A DNA stretch of 64,000 bases from positions 53,735,348-53,799,347 of the forward strand of contig OX344764.1 of assembly GCA_947034895.1 (NCBI GenBank). The letters run 5' to 3'. The DNA comes from Rhytidiadelphus loreus (lineage: Eukaryota; Streptophyta; Bryopsida; Hypnales; Hylocomiaceae). Under the pieces are notes generated by a model. The model saw only the letters and a list, made by a program, of their open reading frames with translations. It was not told the origin of the DNA and searched no databases. Position numbers and translations under genes: made by a program. This document shows positions 1 to 11,987 of this stretch, in pieces. Each line of letters begins with the position of its first letter. Position 1 is the first letter of the stretch.

Positions 1-1223
1 TCCGGTGGTCGCCCCGCTTCCCGAAACTTCAACGAAAACTTCTAGTAGCTTCACAGTACTCGGACCAACGAAAACTTCTAGTAGCTTCGACGCTCTGCGA
101 CACAGCTACAGTAGCTGACCTGAGATCTAGTCAGAGAAAAAGACACTGAACAGTAAAGCACTAAAAGCAAAGCCACTGGCTATCCCTCCGTCCCTTCCAG
201 TCTGGAGCTCCGTTACCCCACGTAGAGAATCCGAAAAGATAGTCCACCAGCCCGACCGCCGCTTTATAATCAACACGAGTCGCAGCTAGGGAGTAGGCTG
301 TAACTGTAGCTCATGCGCGGTGTAGAGGGGTGGCGGCGGTGGAAGCGGCATCGGACGCGCTATATCGACCCGTTGTCTGATGAAGCGATCAGATCGATGA
401 CGGACACTTACCGTGCTCTGGCTGTCGCCAACTGAAGCCAGCGCATCAACTAAAACTGCGGCGATGGATATTCCGGACACAAAATTTTATCACTGGAGTC
501 GCGTCCGTCTGGACTTATCAAGAGTCTCAAATCTAGCAAAACTTTAGCCAAAATAATTTTTTTTTAATCAGTTCATTCGTGTTTAACTATGTTAAGTTTA
601 TGTTAAATTGAACTAGCGTCTCGCAGTGCTTCGAGCAACTTGAGCTTCTTCGTCACTCACTTCCACTTTTTTCTCTTTTCTTATTAAACAAAAAATCCAG
701 CCTTTCGCTATTTCTGAAAATCACCGGCACATTTTGGGCCTCTTGTTGGGATTACGTGGCGGCCATGTAAGCGCGTGTATCTCAAGTCACGGACTCCGTC
801 CCGGTAAGTAGTCTTCACGAGAAAGACCGCGCCGGCCCGTGACGCCTGAGTCTACAGTGATCGATCAGTCAGACTGAGCTGTAAAAATTTTTGGCCTGAT
901 CCTGTGAAAATAATAAGAATGAATAACTCTTTGGTTGCAAACGTACAATTGTATACTTATCATTATCATTGTTAATATAATCATTCCCGAAAACTGAAGC
1001 GTTGGAGTTGCATGTGCAGTGGTTCAGGAGAGTTGGGTGAGTTGGGTGAGTTGGATTGGAAATTTTGGAATTGGGGGAATCTTATTGAATTGTTTTTGTT
1101 ATTTTTTTGTTCTGCTCCAAGCAAATTGAAACTTCCGTGAATCTGTGGTGTTGGCGGGCACGAGAGGGAGGGGGGGCGGGTGAAGTTTCTACAGTGAGTG
1201 CATCACAACCAAAAGCGGTTTAG
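1..1223. other. Mixed-composition left edge, no assignable gene
   Basis: This stretch is richer in GC than the DNA from 1.4 kb on. A 22-bp direct repeat lies at 31-52 and 67-88. A strong 5' splice-site-like sequence (GTAAGTAGTC) starts at 803 and a 3' splice-site-like TTTAG ends at 1223, so a plus-strand transcript with a non-coding or unrecognised first exon is possible. I see no complete coding frame. A proline-rich open frame on the minus strand at 286-480 is not supported by any recognisable domain. Confidence 0.3.
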
Positions 1224-1394
1224 TGTCGTCATCCCGACAAAGTGACTTCAGTCACATCCCGTGAGCAACTGAAGGATGGAGTGCCACACGTCGGGAGTGT
1301 TTCTGATCTGTGGAGGACGGAAGAAGACTTCGGTCTACAGGAAGTGGCTCAGGTGGCGCTTTTTAAGTCCTTGAAGGGCAAGGCCTATCATTGA
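1224..1394 (+). CDS. Possible terminal exon of an unrecognised plus-strand gene
   Basis: A 57-codon open segment follows a TTTAG acceptor and ends with TGA at 1392-1394. The frame reads as ordinary protein (for example EQLKDGVPHVGSVSDLW, then ALFKSLKGKAYH) and its composition differs from the AT-rich DNA downstream. It has no ATG near its start, so any initiator would lie in an upstream exon, possibly the one ending at the GTAAGTAGTC donor at 803. I recognise no family. It may be a pseudogene end or a chance frame. Confidence 0.3.
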   Translation, partial: CRHPDKVTSVTSREQLKDGVPHVGSVSDLWRTEEDFGLQEVAQVALFKSLKGKAYH

Positions 1395-2174
1395 GGTGGT
1401 TCGTCAGTCGGACAAACAAAAATTATTAGATTTTTGGATGAATAAAGGCTTCCTTACATGTAGCGGTCATCAGGAAAATTTCACAACATGTGCTACAGGG
1501 GAAAATAGCTATTGCACTTTCATGTGGACCTGGTGGGTGGTGGGGAGGGATACAATAAGAAACCCACACGTATTAGATTCTCTCATGAGTGACTAGTCTC
1601 CACCAATGGGGTTGTCTATTGATATAATTGGTGAAACTTCAGTTCCTCCTTTCCTGCTTGTCCACCTCAACAAGACAATGGGTGGAGCCTATTTTGTCTT
1701 GTTGCTTCACATGTAAGCTGACCCTAAGTGTATTTTGTGTGTTTACATTTTTTTCTCAAAGCCATTCATCAGACTCTTATTGGCTAAAGGTATGTTTGCA
1801 CTTGGTGTTAGGTGTGATGTTTGCAATGTGAATCCGGTCCAGAAGTAGGTCTAAATTCATTCCTAAGACCTTTAGTAACAACGCTCTTTAACACCAAGTG
1901 TGAACATGCTTGTAGATTTATTCCTAAACTTGAAATTCAAAAAATGGTCTATTCCACGGAAAGTAGAGTTCAAAAAGGTGGTTTTGAGAAAAATGGTTAA
2001 TTTTGGGGGGAATTTAATGATTTAGACTTCCCACCTTTGCATTTTGCAATGTTGGAGGACCAAGAAAAATAAAATTTGGAGACATGGAACTATGTTTATT
2101 TCAAAAAGGTTAACACTTTTTCTAGATTCCATTTTTCATATAACAATTCAATTTTTTGCAAATTGCATGTTCCT
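1395..2174. other. AT-rich intergenic DNA, nothing assigned
   Basis: Short open frames only, none with recognisable domains. No repeat structure was found here by eye. Confidence 0.5.
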
Positions 2175-2177
2175 ATT

Positions 2178-2880
2178 TTGGATGATGAACAAAGTGCTTG
2201 GGGATGATGTTACATCTATATGACTTCTCTTTCATTCAAAGTAATGCTCAAATTATCAAAAAATAACCTTTTTAATGACCAATTTGATGAAATTGAAATA
2301 AGTATTGTATTTGTTCAAACATATAAGTAAAAACATGAAAAAATATCAAGAAAATATTTGGACATTAAACTCCTAAATGGCACTCTGACATTGGATGATG
2401 AACAAAGTGCTTGGAGGAGATGTTTGTCAAAATATTACCTTCTCATTCATCTAAAGCAATTCTTCAATTTAAAAAATCTTGAGAGCATTTTTTGATGATC
2501 ACTTTCATGAGATTGAGGTAAATACAATATTCAAACAAAGATAGAAACAAAAATGTGCAAAATGCAAAAGAAAATTTAGTAATTAAAAGCTAAAGATTAG
2601 AAGGTTTACTCCTGAAAGTGTCTTAAAGTCTATATTTGGGATGGTGAATGCCCGGGTGAATGGAGTGTTTTAGTTTTTGGGTGATGTTTTGCCTAAATTC
2701 ATCCCAAGTAAACATGCATATTCACAAAGCAATATTCAATCATAACTACTTACATAAAATTGAGGTCAATAATACATTTATTCAAAGCTAGATTTAAGCA
2801 AAAATATGAAAATTTTCAAAAAATGATATGAGCATCAACCCCTAAAGATTCAAGGCCCTAGAATGTTCTAGTGGGGATTT
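2178..2880. repeat. Diverged tandem repeat, about 3 units of 215-245 bp
   Basis: The phrase TTGGATGATGAACAAAGTGC begins units at 2178 and 2391; a weaker third unit starts near 2640 (GGGATGGTGAATG). Each unit also carries an internal segment of the form ATTGAgGTaAATA...TTCAAAcA and ends with an A-rich stretch followed by a CCTAAA-like phrase. Divergence is high, so this is an old duplication. Confidence 0.55.
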
Positions 2881-3084
2881 GGGATATGTTCCTATGATGC
2901 AATTTTTTGAAAATATTTTTGAAGGTAAGGGAATGTATTAACTATCTAAGAATATAATTTTCACTTCATTTGGTACATGGATGAAAAATTATGTTGTCTA
3001 AAGAGCAAAATGCTCAAGTTGGGTACCAAATATTACCAAAAACCTTGAAACTAATCTTAAATTTTTTTTCCACATATATACTTA

Positions 3085-3860
3085 TCTATACAAAAAAAAT
3101 CTGAATCATTCAATTTGGATTACTGATGTGATAGTTACGAAGAGTATTATTTGTTAGGCAATTTAGGCATCTACTTGAAAAAATAACACATAGGGTTCAT
3201 TTTTCAATTCAATTTTCACAATTTTTTAATACAAAAACTTTCGTAGGATGTAGATTACTTGTTACAACAATCTCACCATTAGAATTCAGAAGTTTTAATT
3301 CCATCTTAGCACTATAAACAATTTAATTTCTCCTTCCATTTTGAATCTACATCCATTTAACCACTAAAGTCCCATTATCCCCTCAGGGGACAAAGTGAAT
3401 TTCGGGCAGGTTCCTATGACCTCAATTTTTGGTGAAACTTTTAAAAACTTTTTCATAAGATAGAGAAACTAATAAGCTTTACGAAAATATAATTTTTATT
3501 TCTATTGGTGCCTAGGAAAAAAAGTTATACCACAAAGAGCCTAGAATTGATCTCAACAAGTAGCACCAAAAAAATTGCAAAGATTCAAAATATTTTTTAA
3601 ATATTTTATTTCTCAAAGATTATGTTTTGTCTACATCTGAAGCTTTGATTCATTCCATTTGGACTAGTTATGCAAAAGTTATGAACAATCTTATTTTTCG
3701 GGCAATCTTAACATGTTCTTAAAAAAAAAAATTTGCCCAACTTTGAATGCTAATATTTCTTCCAATCCATACAATCAAATTTGATGAAATTTTTATCACG
3801 TGATCTTAGACAAGTGAAGTACAAGATCCTATGGTTAGATTCTAAATTTTTTTTTTTGCT
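3085..3860. repeat. Diverged dispersed repeat (copy also at 23.3 and 56.7 kb)
   Basis: Shared phrases in the same order are: ATCATTC(A/C)(A/G)TTTTGATCA-like start, ATAGGATGTAGAT followed by TTACAACA, an ACCATT(A/G)GAATT segment, and near the end a segment about ATATCTTGCAATCCA, a caCGTG phrase and ATCCTA(T/C)GGTTAGAT. The copies at 23265-23830 and 56660-57230 resemble each other more than this one. No coding capacity was seen. It may be internal sequence of a large DNA or LTR element. Confidence 0.5.
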
Positions 3861-3873
3861 TCCATGGGTGAAT

Positions 3874-4147
3874 CATCAGAGGAGATTTCAGCCCTGCAAA
3901 AGACTGTGAGTTATCATAGCGTTCCCAGGCATTCCCATGCTGCCAAATTAGCATACTGATGTGGTCGGGCGACGGCCACATCGGCAGCATATTATTTAAT
4001 TATTTTTTTAAATTAAAATTAAAATTTTAACTTTTTTAATTTTTTTTAATTTTTTAATTATTAAATATTTTGGGCAGTAGAATAGTATTCACAGGAATGG
4101 GAACAAGGATGAAACAACCTTTTAGAGTCCTGAAAACACATGTAATG
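3874..4147. mobile_element. TIR MITE, family A copy 1
   Basis: The left end CATCAGAGGAGATTTCAG and the inverted right end (CATTACATGTGTTTTCAG on the other strand) match the ends of the elements at 13131-13423 and 32875-33156. Like them it has a GC-richer part near each end and an A/T-homopolymer core, and it is about 280 bp long. I could not settle a target-site duplication. Confidence 0.55.
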
Positions 4148-5270
4148 AATGACAATTTTGAGTGGTTTCTAACAAAAAAATGGCCTTGGGACCTTAGGGG
4201 TTAATAATTCTTGTAAGAATTATTTTTTCCCTTGATTTTGAACTTAATTCTCCACCATGAAGATTTAAACCTTAAAACTTTGCCATGAAAAAAATTTAAG
4301 TTTAGTGGGATGCAAAACTTGAAAACCTAATATGACAAAGGTGCAAAAACATATATTTTTTCTTCTTTAAATACTAATATCTTACAATCTATATAACTAA
4401 ACTTTTTTCTACACATTTTCATAATTCATACAAGTCTAATGTAAGATGATAAAATTGAATATACAAAAAGAAAAAAAAATCATCATAACTCTTTGTACTA
4501 GAAATGGCAGTTTGAAATGGGTTTTTTTTATTGGACATAGTCATGACTCTTTAGGGATTAAAGGGTTTATATAACTTTATCATTTTGTTCCTTCACCAAA
4601 TAAACTAAAAAAAATATTTTGTTCAAACATCTAAACAGTTGGATGAATTTGTTATAAATCTACACCAAGCTCAACAAGAAGTTGGAGTTATTTCATCGTT
4701 GAATTTAGAAAAGATATGTGCACCTAAAATCAACCTTGATGAACTACCAATGCCTATTTTCAATTAATGATAAATTAAACCAATAGAGGGCCTAAATGTA
4801 GAGTAGTAAAAAAATAACAACATTGTAGAACCCATCACCTTTTTGAATAATATATGGGAACATTTATGATATTCCAGACTACAAAAAGTGAGTTCTGTTT
4901 AAGGCCAATGGTTTTAGAATAGCTTCTTTCAATTGGACCTCTAGCTTAGATAAGGTTTTGATGCTTTATGAATATCATTTTTTATGTGCATCAAAAGAAT
5001 CTTCAATTTGCCTATGTTATGCTGCTATCCTCCTACAATATTCACCTTTGAAAATTTTAACTACTTCCTTGCGCATTCAAAAAATTTGTAACCTTTGCAT
5101 TTTATTTTATGATAAACTTATATCAATACTAGAAAATGGTGTCCAATTCAACAAAAAATTAACAACTTTTTGATGATTTGGTACAAGTTAACAAAATGGT
5201 CACTAAATTTTTGTTGATTCAGATAGTATGTCCAAATTGACAAAAATGTTAACACTTTTTTGTTCATTTT
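4148..5270. other. AT-rich intergenic DNA
   Basis: Contains more diverged dispersed-repeat sequence (near 4340-4570) and a 53-codon open segment without ATG ending at 4767 (contains EFVINLHQAQQEVGVISS), which may be a transposon-coding scrap. No gene is supported. Confidence 0.4.
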
Positions 5271-5406
5271 GACAAGCTCTTATACAAATAGGCTAGTAGA
5301 AGGTAGAACAAACCATTGAGATATGTAAACCACTGATAGTCTTAATTCACATATCCCATATGATTTGTTTTACCTTCTACCCCCCCATTTGTATAAAGAG
5401 CTTGTC
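5271..5406. repeat. Foldback / inverted repeat with arms of about 55 bp
   Basis: GACAAGCTCTTATACAAAT at the left end is mirrored by an ATTTGTATAaAGAGCTTGTC right end. Inside, GTAGAAGGTAgAACAAA pairs with TTTGTTTTACCTTCTAC, and ATATGT with ACATAT. It could be a small foldback transposon or a hairpin-RNA source. No target duplication was settled. Confidence 0.6.
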
Positions 5407-5628
5407 TTCTCCTCTCATCTACCACCAAAGTTATCTTTTTTCTATCACCAAGTTAAAATAGGCTTGTCTTCTTTCTAATTAAAGGTTTTAAAATTATTTT
5501 AATTCTCCTATCTACTTGGTAGTTTTTGCTTATGTGGCATTCTCTACAAGGCTAACTTTTTGTTTTGCCATGTGATGGCCATTTATTGAGCAAATTTATA
5601 AATGAATTATTATTTTATTTTTTTGACT

Positions 5629-5741
5629 TGACCACCATAACAAAATGGACAACAATTTTTTGTTAAGTATTGTCCAAGACAATGCGACTGAGGATACAAA
5701 CGACATCAATACTTTTTTTGTTGATTTTTTGTTATGGTGGT
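5629..5741. repeat. Inverted repeat, 15-bp perfect arms
   Basis: ACCACCATAACAAAA at 5629 is the exact complement of TTTTGTTATGGTGGT ending at 5741. It lies directly left of the CACTA element and is separate from it. Confidence 0.5.
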
Positions 5742-5757
5742 AGTTGTTTTTTTACTA

Positions 5758-6760
5758 CACTATAAGAAAACTGCGTTTTTGGTTACGTTAGCCACAAAAC
5801 AGCACATGTTTTTTGAGACGTCCTGCATTTTGAAGTTAACGTACGTAGTCGTGCAAATTTTTTTTGACGTCTATACAGATATGGCGTTGTAAACATCAGA
5901 ATGCCATATGCCAAATGAGACGTGTATGTCTTTGAAGACATTCCAAAAAACATCACTTACAACAAGTTTGTCCACGTCAGCATTAATTACATGTTGCACT
6001 TGCAGAAGTTAGTGCGATCAACAATAGAGTATTGACCGCTGGTAAAAAATGCAATTCGGGCAGAACGCAAAGATGTCAACTGAGACATTTACATCTTTGA
6101 AGACGTTTGCAAGAACGTTCCCAAAAATGTAATTCATTGTACATCCCCTTTTTTACTTATCCCATATCGTTGGTCTCTCTATGGGCAGAGAAAGAATATA
6201 AGTAAAAGTTAACCTCGAAATCCTTCATTTTTACTAAATTTTAATGAAGAAATTCCTTCATTTTACCATCAAAAATTTACTTGAAGGTAAATGGTAAGTT
6301 TTTTTTAATTTTTGTTGAATTTGACAAATTTTTTTAATTTTTTAATTTTTCAATTTATCTTCATTTTATAGAGGATATGTTATATGTACCAATTGATGTT
6401 TCAAAAAATGTCTAATTTGACGTCTCAAAAAACACCAATAAAATTTTCAAATGATACAAAAATGATCTGACCAGATGGATGAAAAATTTCACACGTGGCA
6501 TTGCCCCGCCAAAAATAGGTGACGTGTCGCTCACATGTCCTCCACGTGGCTTGTTTTTTGAAGTTGAAAAACACACGTTCTTCTTGACGTCAACAAAAAA
6601 CATGCCAAAATCGGACACGTTTTAACATGTCTGTTACACGTTTTTTGCTAGTCAATTATAACGGATTTTAGGAGACATCTACGTTGATTACTTCTGCGTC
6701 AAAAAAGACGCCATCCCATGTTTTCTGCAATATAAAAAAAAACTCTATTTTTTTATAGTG
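5758..6760. mobile_element. Non-autonomous CACTA (EnSpm-type) element
   Basis: It starts CACTATAAGAAAACTG and ends ...TTTTTTATAGTG, inverted ends typical of CACTA transposons, and is flanked by a 3-bp direct repeat CTA (5755-5757 and 6761-6763), the TSD size of this superfamily. The interior repeats short GACGTC / AGACGT motifs near both ends, like the subterminal repeats of the family. At 1.0 kb it holds no transposase; it would depend on an autonomous partner. A related but degraded sequence lies at 27650-28825 with its inner part in opposite orientation. Confidence 0.85.
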
Positions 6761-7928
6761 CTAGTGATATATCAAGTGTGGAATTTCTTCAATATTTTTT
6801 TTGCATCTAGGTAGTACCGGAAAACTTATTTAAACAATATTTGGTGTTAAAGAAAATAGATAATTTCCAAAAGAGTTATATCATGGGTAGTTGTTGAAGT
6901 GATATCAATGACCGACAAGTGTTGACATGATTATGAAACCACCTCTTTCATTGACAAAACTTTAAATAAATGTTAGCTATCATTATTTAAGGTAAACATA
7001 CCTAAAAGTGTCTCTTTTCTAATTGTACCTCTCTTCATACATTTAAAATTTTAGAATAGAAACAATAGACAAATGTATATGAAAATGCAATTGAAAAAGG
7101 GATATTTTGGATTATTTTACCTTTGGTTATATACAATACTATTGATTGTCACAGTGTCACAATGAAATGAGATTCAATATAATTAGGTATATTTTCAACT
7201 TCTAGGTTGCCACATTCCTCCAAAATGTATATATGTGAAGCAAAATACTTTGTTCCAAATTACCTTGAGAGCATAGCTTACATAGCAACCTTAATACACA
7301 CCTCTACTATGACTTCCTAGAATCCTAAAGTCTCAAAAGTCAATTTGCAATGTTTGTAACAAAATCCATGCAGTGCTTGAGCTTGCTCACAATACTTGAA
7401 TATATTATTGATCTCAAGCTGAAGAAAATGATGATTGTGAAACTCATAAAAAAATATGCAATATTCCAATGACAAGTCATAAATTTGGCAAGATGGAATT
7501 AATATCAAAACATGAAAACATAATTACTATTGTACAAAATGGTGACTTTACAAATATCCTACAACAAATACCATATTGTGGCATGAAGTTTGATGAATTG
7601 TAGGGTTGTAGCATAGCAAGACATTTAATGGATTGTAAAGATTCTATAGAGAATAAAATATTTGTCAATTGATGATTGAGGTCCTTGTTCCTAATTGACA
7701 AAGCTTGCAACTTCTACTAAATTTATTTCTATTTAGAGATCCTTAAAGCAATTTGTGGAAAATTTCACTACCATTGTGATGTAGAAGAAGAAACTTCAAT
7801 ATGGGACTAAGACTAGAATTTGGAAATAACTAGAACTTTGATAATCTTCATTTAGTATAGGAATTGTTTTCCTTGAAAGTTGTCAAAATTGGATTTTGAA
7901 TGCTCCATTTGAAATCCAACTATAAAAA
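6761..7928. other. AT-rich intergenic DNA, nothing assigned
   Basis: Only short open frames without recognisable domains. It ends where the first GA tract of the array begins. Confidence 0.5.
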
Positions 7929-8203
7929 GAGAGAGAGAGAGAAAGTCTTACTAGTCACCCCATTTCTGGGTTCTTTCTTTCCATTCAACATCAAGACAAT
8001 TCCTTTTCAATGTCAATAAGCATCTCGTAATTACTAAACCTCCTTGTCAGTACCACGCTGTTATAATGCTCAACATTAATTCACGTTCCATGGATTGAGA
8101 ATTTATACTTGATGACAGTATATCACCCTGACTCAAGCTCTTCGGGAAATAAACTGATGATTTTTCAAACAGTTGGATATAGTCACGATATATTGTGACT
8201 CAT

Positions 8204-8555
8204 ATCACCCTGCTAATCCAAGAACCAATCCAATTGAGTTACAACCTAATCCAGATTTTACAATATGATTCGATTCATCTGACTTTCATATCTATCCCAT
8301 GCATGTGTGCACAGAAATGAGACCAAACCTCACAAGTAACAGCAGGGTCTTATTCAGCCAAGATTTATACAAGGCTAATATCATTCTGTAGACCCAAGAA
8401 TCGTTTCTCTTGATTTACAAACTAAAACAGATATAAAAAACAGATTCGTTTTATCTGGCTTCCATATCGAGCACACACTAGTATGTACACAAGTATGAGA
8501 CAGAACCTCACTAACACAGTAGCAGCAGAGTTTTACTTCTTCAGCATTAATACCT
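8204..8555. repeat. Two-copy tandem duplication, period about 175 bp
   Basis: The halves (8204-8379 and 8380-8555) share the order: ATCA(C/T)(C/T)CTG, CCAAGAA, TGA(G/T)TTACAA, a GATTCG / ATCTG / TTTCATATC-like block, (C/A)A(C/A)AAGTATGAGA- or GAAATGAGA-type phrase with ACCTCAC, then AGCAG(G/A)GT. Old and diverged. Confidence 0.5.
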
Positions 8556-9184
8556 CCCAACTTTTTCCATTACAGTATCATCCGGGAGGGCGGGTGGGCA
8601 CTCTAAGCTTCTCAAAAGGTAGCTGGAAATTCTCTCACACCCGCTTATGATTATACAATCAATTGCTCGCAAAAATCTCTCAATATGTTCTTTCGTCGAA
8701 ACACACATCCAGAAGGACTGATTGTTCAATAGTGGCTTTTACAATAATTGTCAATTTAGCTTGAGAGATCAAGATCGACATGGTTAAGTGTAGCTATTCA
8801 GAAGTATATACTCACAAACCATGTAGTTAAGATTTACGGTGTTATGGTTACGCAAACCACAAGCCTTATAAAATTTTGACCCATGTCTGTAAAAGACACA
8901 TATAATAACAAGACTTACAGGGAAATTTGACCCTCGATCCTCAAGAAAACCTAGCTTCTGTCTGTCCATGACCCTCAAGTGAAATTCACAAATAGCACAG
9001 TTTCTTGATTCATGAATCATACAGATTCACAACACAAATATATACTCGTATGATACTGCATTTATTCTATTGCAATTTCTTTTTCAGAAAATACATAAAA
9101 AATCACTAGACGATTATCAAAGTTCAGAGTAAGAATTTAAACAACCTTAAGTCTGGAGCAGAGCTCCGATCCTAGGATGTCATG

Positions 9185-9272
9185 CCTCACCTGCGCCCAT
9201 GCACCCCAACACACACAAAGTTTGTCAGAATACGTACGCAAGGTATCTACAACATGACATCAGTTGTTATCC
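9185..9272 (+). ncRNA. Conserved array element, copy 1 (unknown class)
   Basis: Consensus order: CCTCACCTGCGCCCATGCA, a variable A/C-rich part, AGTTTGTCAG, TACGTACGC, AGGTaTCTaCAA, and GTTGTTATC at the end. A hairpin GGAGC-AGA-GCTCC (9155-9167) stands just before it. A frame starting at the internal ATG (9199) resembles the one in copy 2 but is closed early in the other copies, so I treat the element as non-coding. Class (RNA gene, exon border or mobile-element end) is not known. Confidence 0.5.
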
Positions 9273-9891
9273 AGATCGAGGAACAGAACAACGCAACCAA
9301 ACAAGCTTCAGCACAGTCTTGATCATTGCCTGTTACGAACATGCAAATGTCAAAACATCAATGCAACATAACCGGCTCTCAAATGAATTTGAATCGTCCA
9401 TGGAACCTGGTTTGCCATCTCAGTATCCATGGCGTCCGGAGCTGTAAACAAGCGCCGTGGTTTTGCACAGACAAAACGGGGATGGCCGCGTACGAAAACT
9501 TATCAGAGCAGCACCGCAAAATTATGAGCACAAATGGCGAATGTAACGCAGGGCAGCCTGAAGTGGACTGATGTCCTGTTCTTTACCCCACTCCTGGAGT
9601 TGATTGGGATGTGGGTTGATACCCGTTACAACTCATGGTTACACTTAGGTGTATGTTTATACCCATTTATATGAACCCCGCCAGGTTTGGATTTATCGCC
9701 ATATACTTGTTTCCGAGCGGTTCATACACTATAGCTGAAAATAAAATAAAATGTTTTCAATTGTACTTATCCTTTTATATGCATGAATATGCATATCACA
9801 ACTCCAGTAACTTTGTAGAAAAACTTCAAAATCATCCAAAGTTCTCAGATGAGGGAGTTTGCCAGTGCCTGGAAATTCATTATTTGCATTT

Positions 9892-9909
9892 AGAGAGAGA
9901 GAGAGAGAA
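9892..9909. repeat. GA tract of array unit
   Basis: (GA) tract. On the minus strand it is a CT-rich patch following GGGATGTTG. It lies 540 bp before the next conserved element. Confidence 0.7.
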
Positions 9910-10393
9910 GACAGTTATTCAACATCCCTTTACATGGCACTTTCAGAACAAATCAAAATGATTAAATAAAATATATATATACCACTAGACATATAGCATT
10001 TTGACACAGCCAATACTCTTCCACGGAGTGTGCTTAACAAACCATGCGTGAAGGTACATTGAGCCAGAAGGTTAAACAATACGAGTCACAGATTGAAGGA
10101 TTCATATTAAACAAAGCTGGAAGCCCTGAGATCCACAAGGTAACCTCTAGACCCAAGTATAAGCGATACTCCATGAGCTTCTAGATCGAGCCACAAAATC
10201 AGTTCAATCACAAATATCCCATATCAATCAAGCACATTAATCAAGTCTGATCAATCAGTCATTAGCTAACACTATAGCCAGACCATTTGAGCTAGAAAAG
10301 TTTGTAAAGGTATGAAAAGATTTTACATAAAGAAATAAACAACACCGGTTAGTACATTGATGTCTAGGGCCCTAGGGAAGTTTGGAGAAGTAT

Positions 10394-10519
10394 CAGAAGC
10401 AGCTTCTGATGCTCAATTCAAGGGGAAATAATCTCACCCGCAGCCATGCATTCCAACATACAAACAGTTTGTCAGTATACGTACGCGAGGTGTCTTCAAT
10501 TAAACCCTAGTTGTTATCC
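10394..10519 (+). ncRNA. Conserved array element, copy 2, with upstream hairpin
   Basis: A perfect hairpin CAGAAGC-A-GCTTCTG (10394-10408) precedes the element at 10432-10519: TCTCACCCGCAGCCATGCA, CAAACAGTTTGTCAG, TACGTACGCGAGGTGTCTTC, GTTGTTATC. Same order and spacing as the other copies, while the hairpin sequence differs. Noncoding by the same argument as copy 1. Confidence 0.5.
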
Positions 10520-11312
10520 TTTGCGCGAATTGAACAAACAAAGCATTATGCGAAATATATATAAACTCAACATTTTCGAAGAAACTAGAACCTGTCCCGT
10601 GCTAGTAGTATCGTCAGTTATGGTGGATGATAGCTACGTTGCACAAATGGCGTGCTCTTGAACCCCTCCAATAACCGTTAGAAACTGGCCTTGGAGTTTA
10701 GATAACAGATACTCACGAATGAGCAGGGAACAAGAAAAAACAATCCACCGCTATTGACCTTGTTGCAAGATGCATGTATGAATATGAGTCGTGAGGTCTA
10801 AGGAGCTTTGACACAAACTTTAATGGAGGAGGAACTGGGTAACCGTTACTAGTAGTACATATAAGTCACTTACTCACTGTCTTGATGGAAGAAGTAGTTA
10901 AGCCACTAAACCATGTCTGTGAGATGATTACCTTTGTGGTCGTGGGTTTCCTCTGTGGTACTTGTTGCTACAGTATGCCACTCATGGATTTGTATTCATG
11001 GTACTTGTGTCAAGTGCAGAAAGTGCAACTCATAGCAAGGGTTCATTGCTTAGGGTATTTAGAATAGGCAAGTGGTAAGGGAGGAGTGTGGGTACCCATT
11101 CCCAAAGAACCAACTCATCCGTGTGATCCAACATGAACTGAAGCTAAAATTGAGGCTCGTTAATGGCTAAGAAAATTATCTAAAGCAAGAAAGCACAATT
11201 ATATGCCAACTAGTCAAGAGAGACGTGAAAAACTCATGACCAATAGGTTCTTTATCGAAAACATTGGAAAAACCCGTAGTAGAGTTTAGACATTCTAACT
11301 GTAATGTACAAG

Positions 11313-11359
11313 GAAGAGAGAGAGAGAGACAGAGACAAAGAGACAGAGAGAGAGAGAGT
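11313..11359. repeat. Long GA tract of array unit
   Basis: A 47-bp GA-rich tract with a few C interruptions, followed by TAGATTTATACACCC. On the minus strand this reads GGGTGTATAAATC and then CT repeats, which looks like a plant TATA box with a pyrimidine patch; promoter activity is only an inference. Confidence 0.6.
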
Positions 11360-11868
11360 AGATTTATACACCCTATCATTGGACATTTTCTAACCGTGCA
11401 AAATTTGTAAGTTATGCTGTCAAACTATTTGCAAGTGTTTCAGTAAGCTAAGTTTAGACAAGAAGGTGGGTAGCTATATAGACAACATCCACTTGAGGAT
11501 GTTATGTGACTAGTCTTTGTAGCAAGATTTAGTCAATTTAAAAAGTGTAACTTTTAACGTGCCTCACACTCAATCCATTTGCTTGAACAGAAGACCCCAA
11601 GTAGTCCAAAGTGTTTTCATTCTAATGAGAATTGTTAGCAGGCTATGTTACACTCATTGTATAATTTAACAACTATATTTCACAGTGAGAACACATAATT
11701 CATGTTAAACTTGTAAGGCTTTTGATCCTTTATCATAGTTCACTTGTTAGATACTACACATGTATGCATTCATAGATAGTGATCCTCAAGTACTACTACA
11801 TCTGAAAAGACAGTGAGCCACACTAGTTTCAGCATTTGTCAAAGTTTGAGGACGGAAAAACTCATCTG

Positions 11869-11987
11869 AACATTTGGACAGCCAATGTTGAGGGATCTAC
11901 CTCACCTGCACCCATGGCCACAAAACAAACATGAAGTTAATTTCCGGTCGTGTGTAAGGTGTCTACAATAATACTCCAGTTGTTATC
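11869..11987 (+). ncRNA. Conserved array element, copy 3, with upstream hairpin
   Basis: The hairpin AACATTTGG-ACAG-CCAATGTT (11869-11888) is followed at 11900 by CCTCACCTGCACCCATGGCC, then AAACAAACATGAAGTTAA, GTCGTGTGTAAGGTGTCTAC and GTTGTTATC. The central part has drifted but both ends are kept. Confidence 0.5.

Noticed and set aside
286..480. Minus-strand 64-codon frame with a proline run
   Set aside because: No domain, no homologue recognised, and no supporting splice or promoter context; short frames are expected in this GC-richer stretch.
9199..9447. Frame from the internal ATG of array element copy 1, similar to that in copy 2 (pattern VCQxTYAR, SCYP)
   Set aside because: The similarity follows from the nucleotide conservation of the element. 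In copies 3, 4, 6 and 7 the same frame stops within 5 to 10 codons, so a conserved peptide is unlikely.
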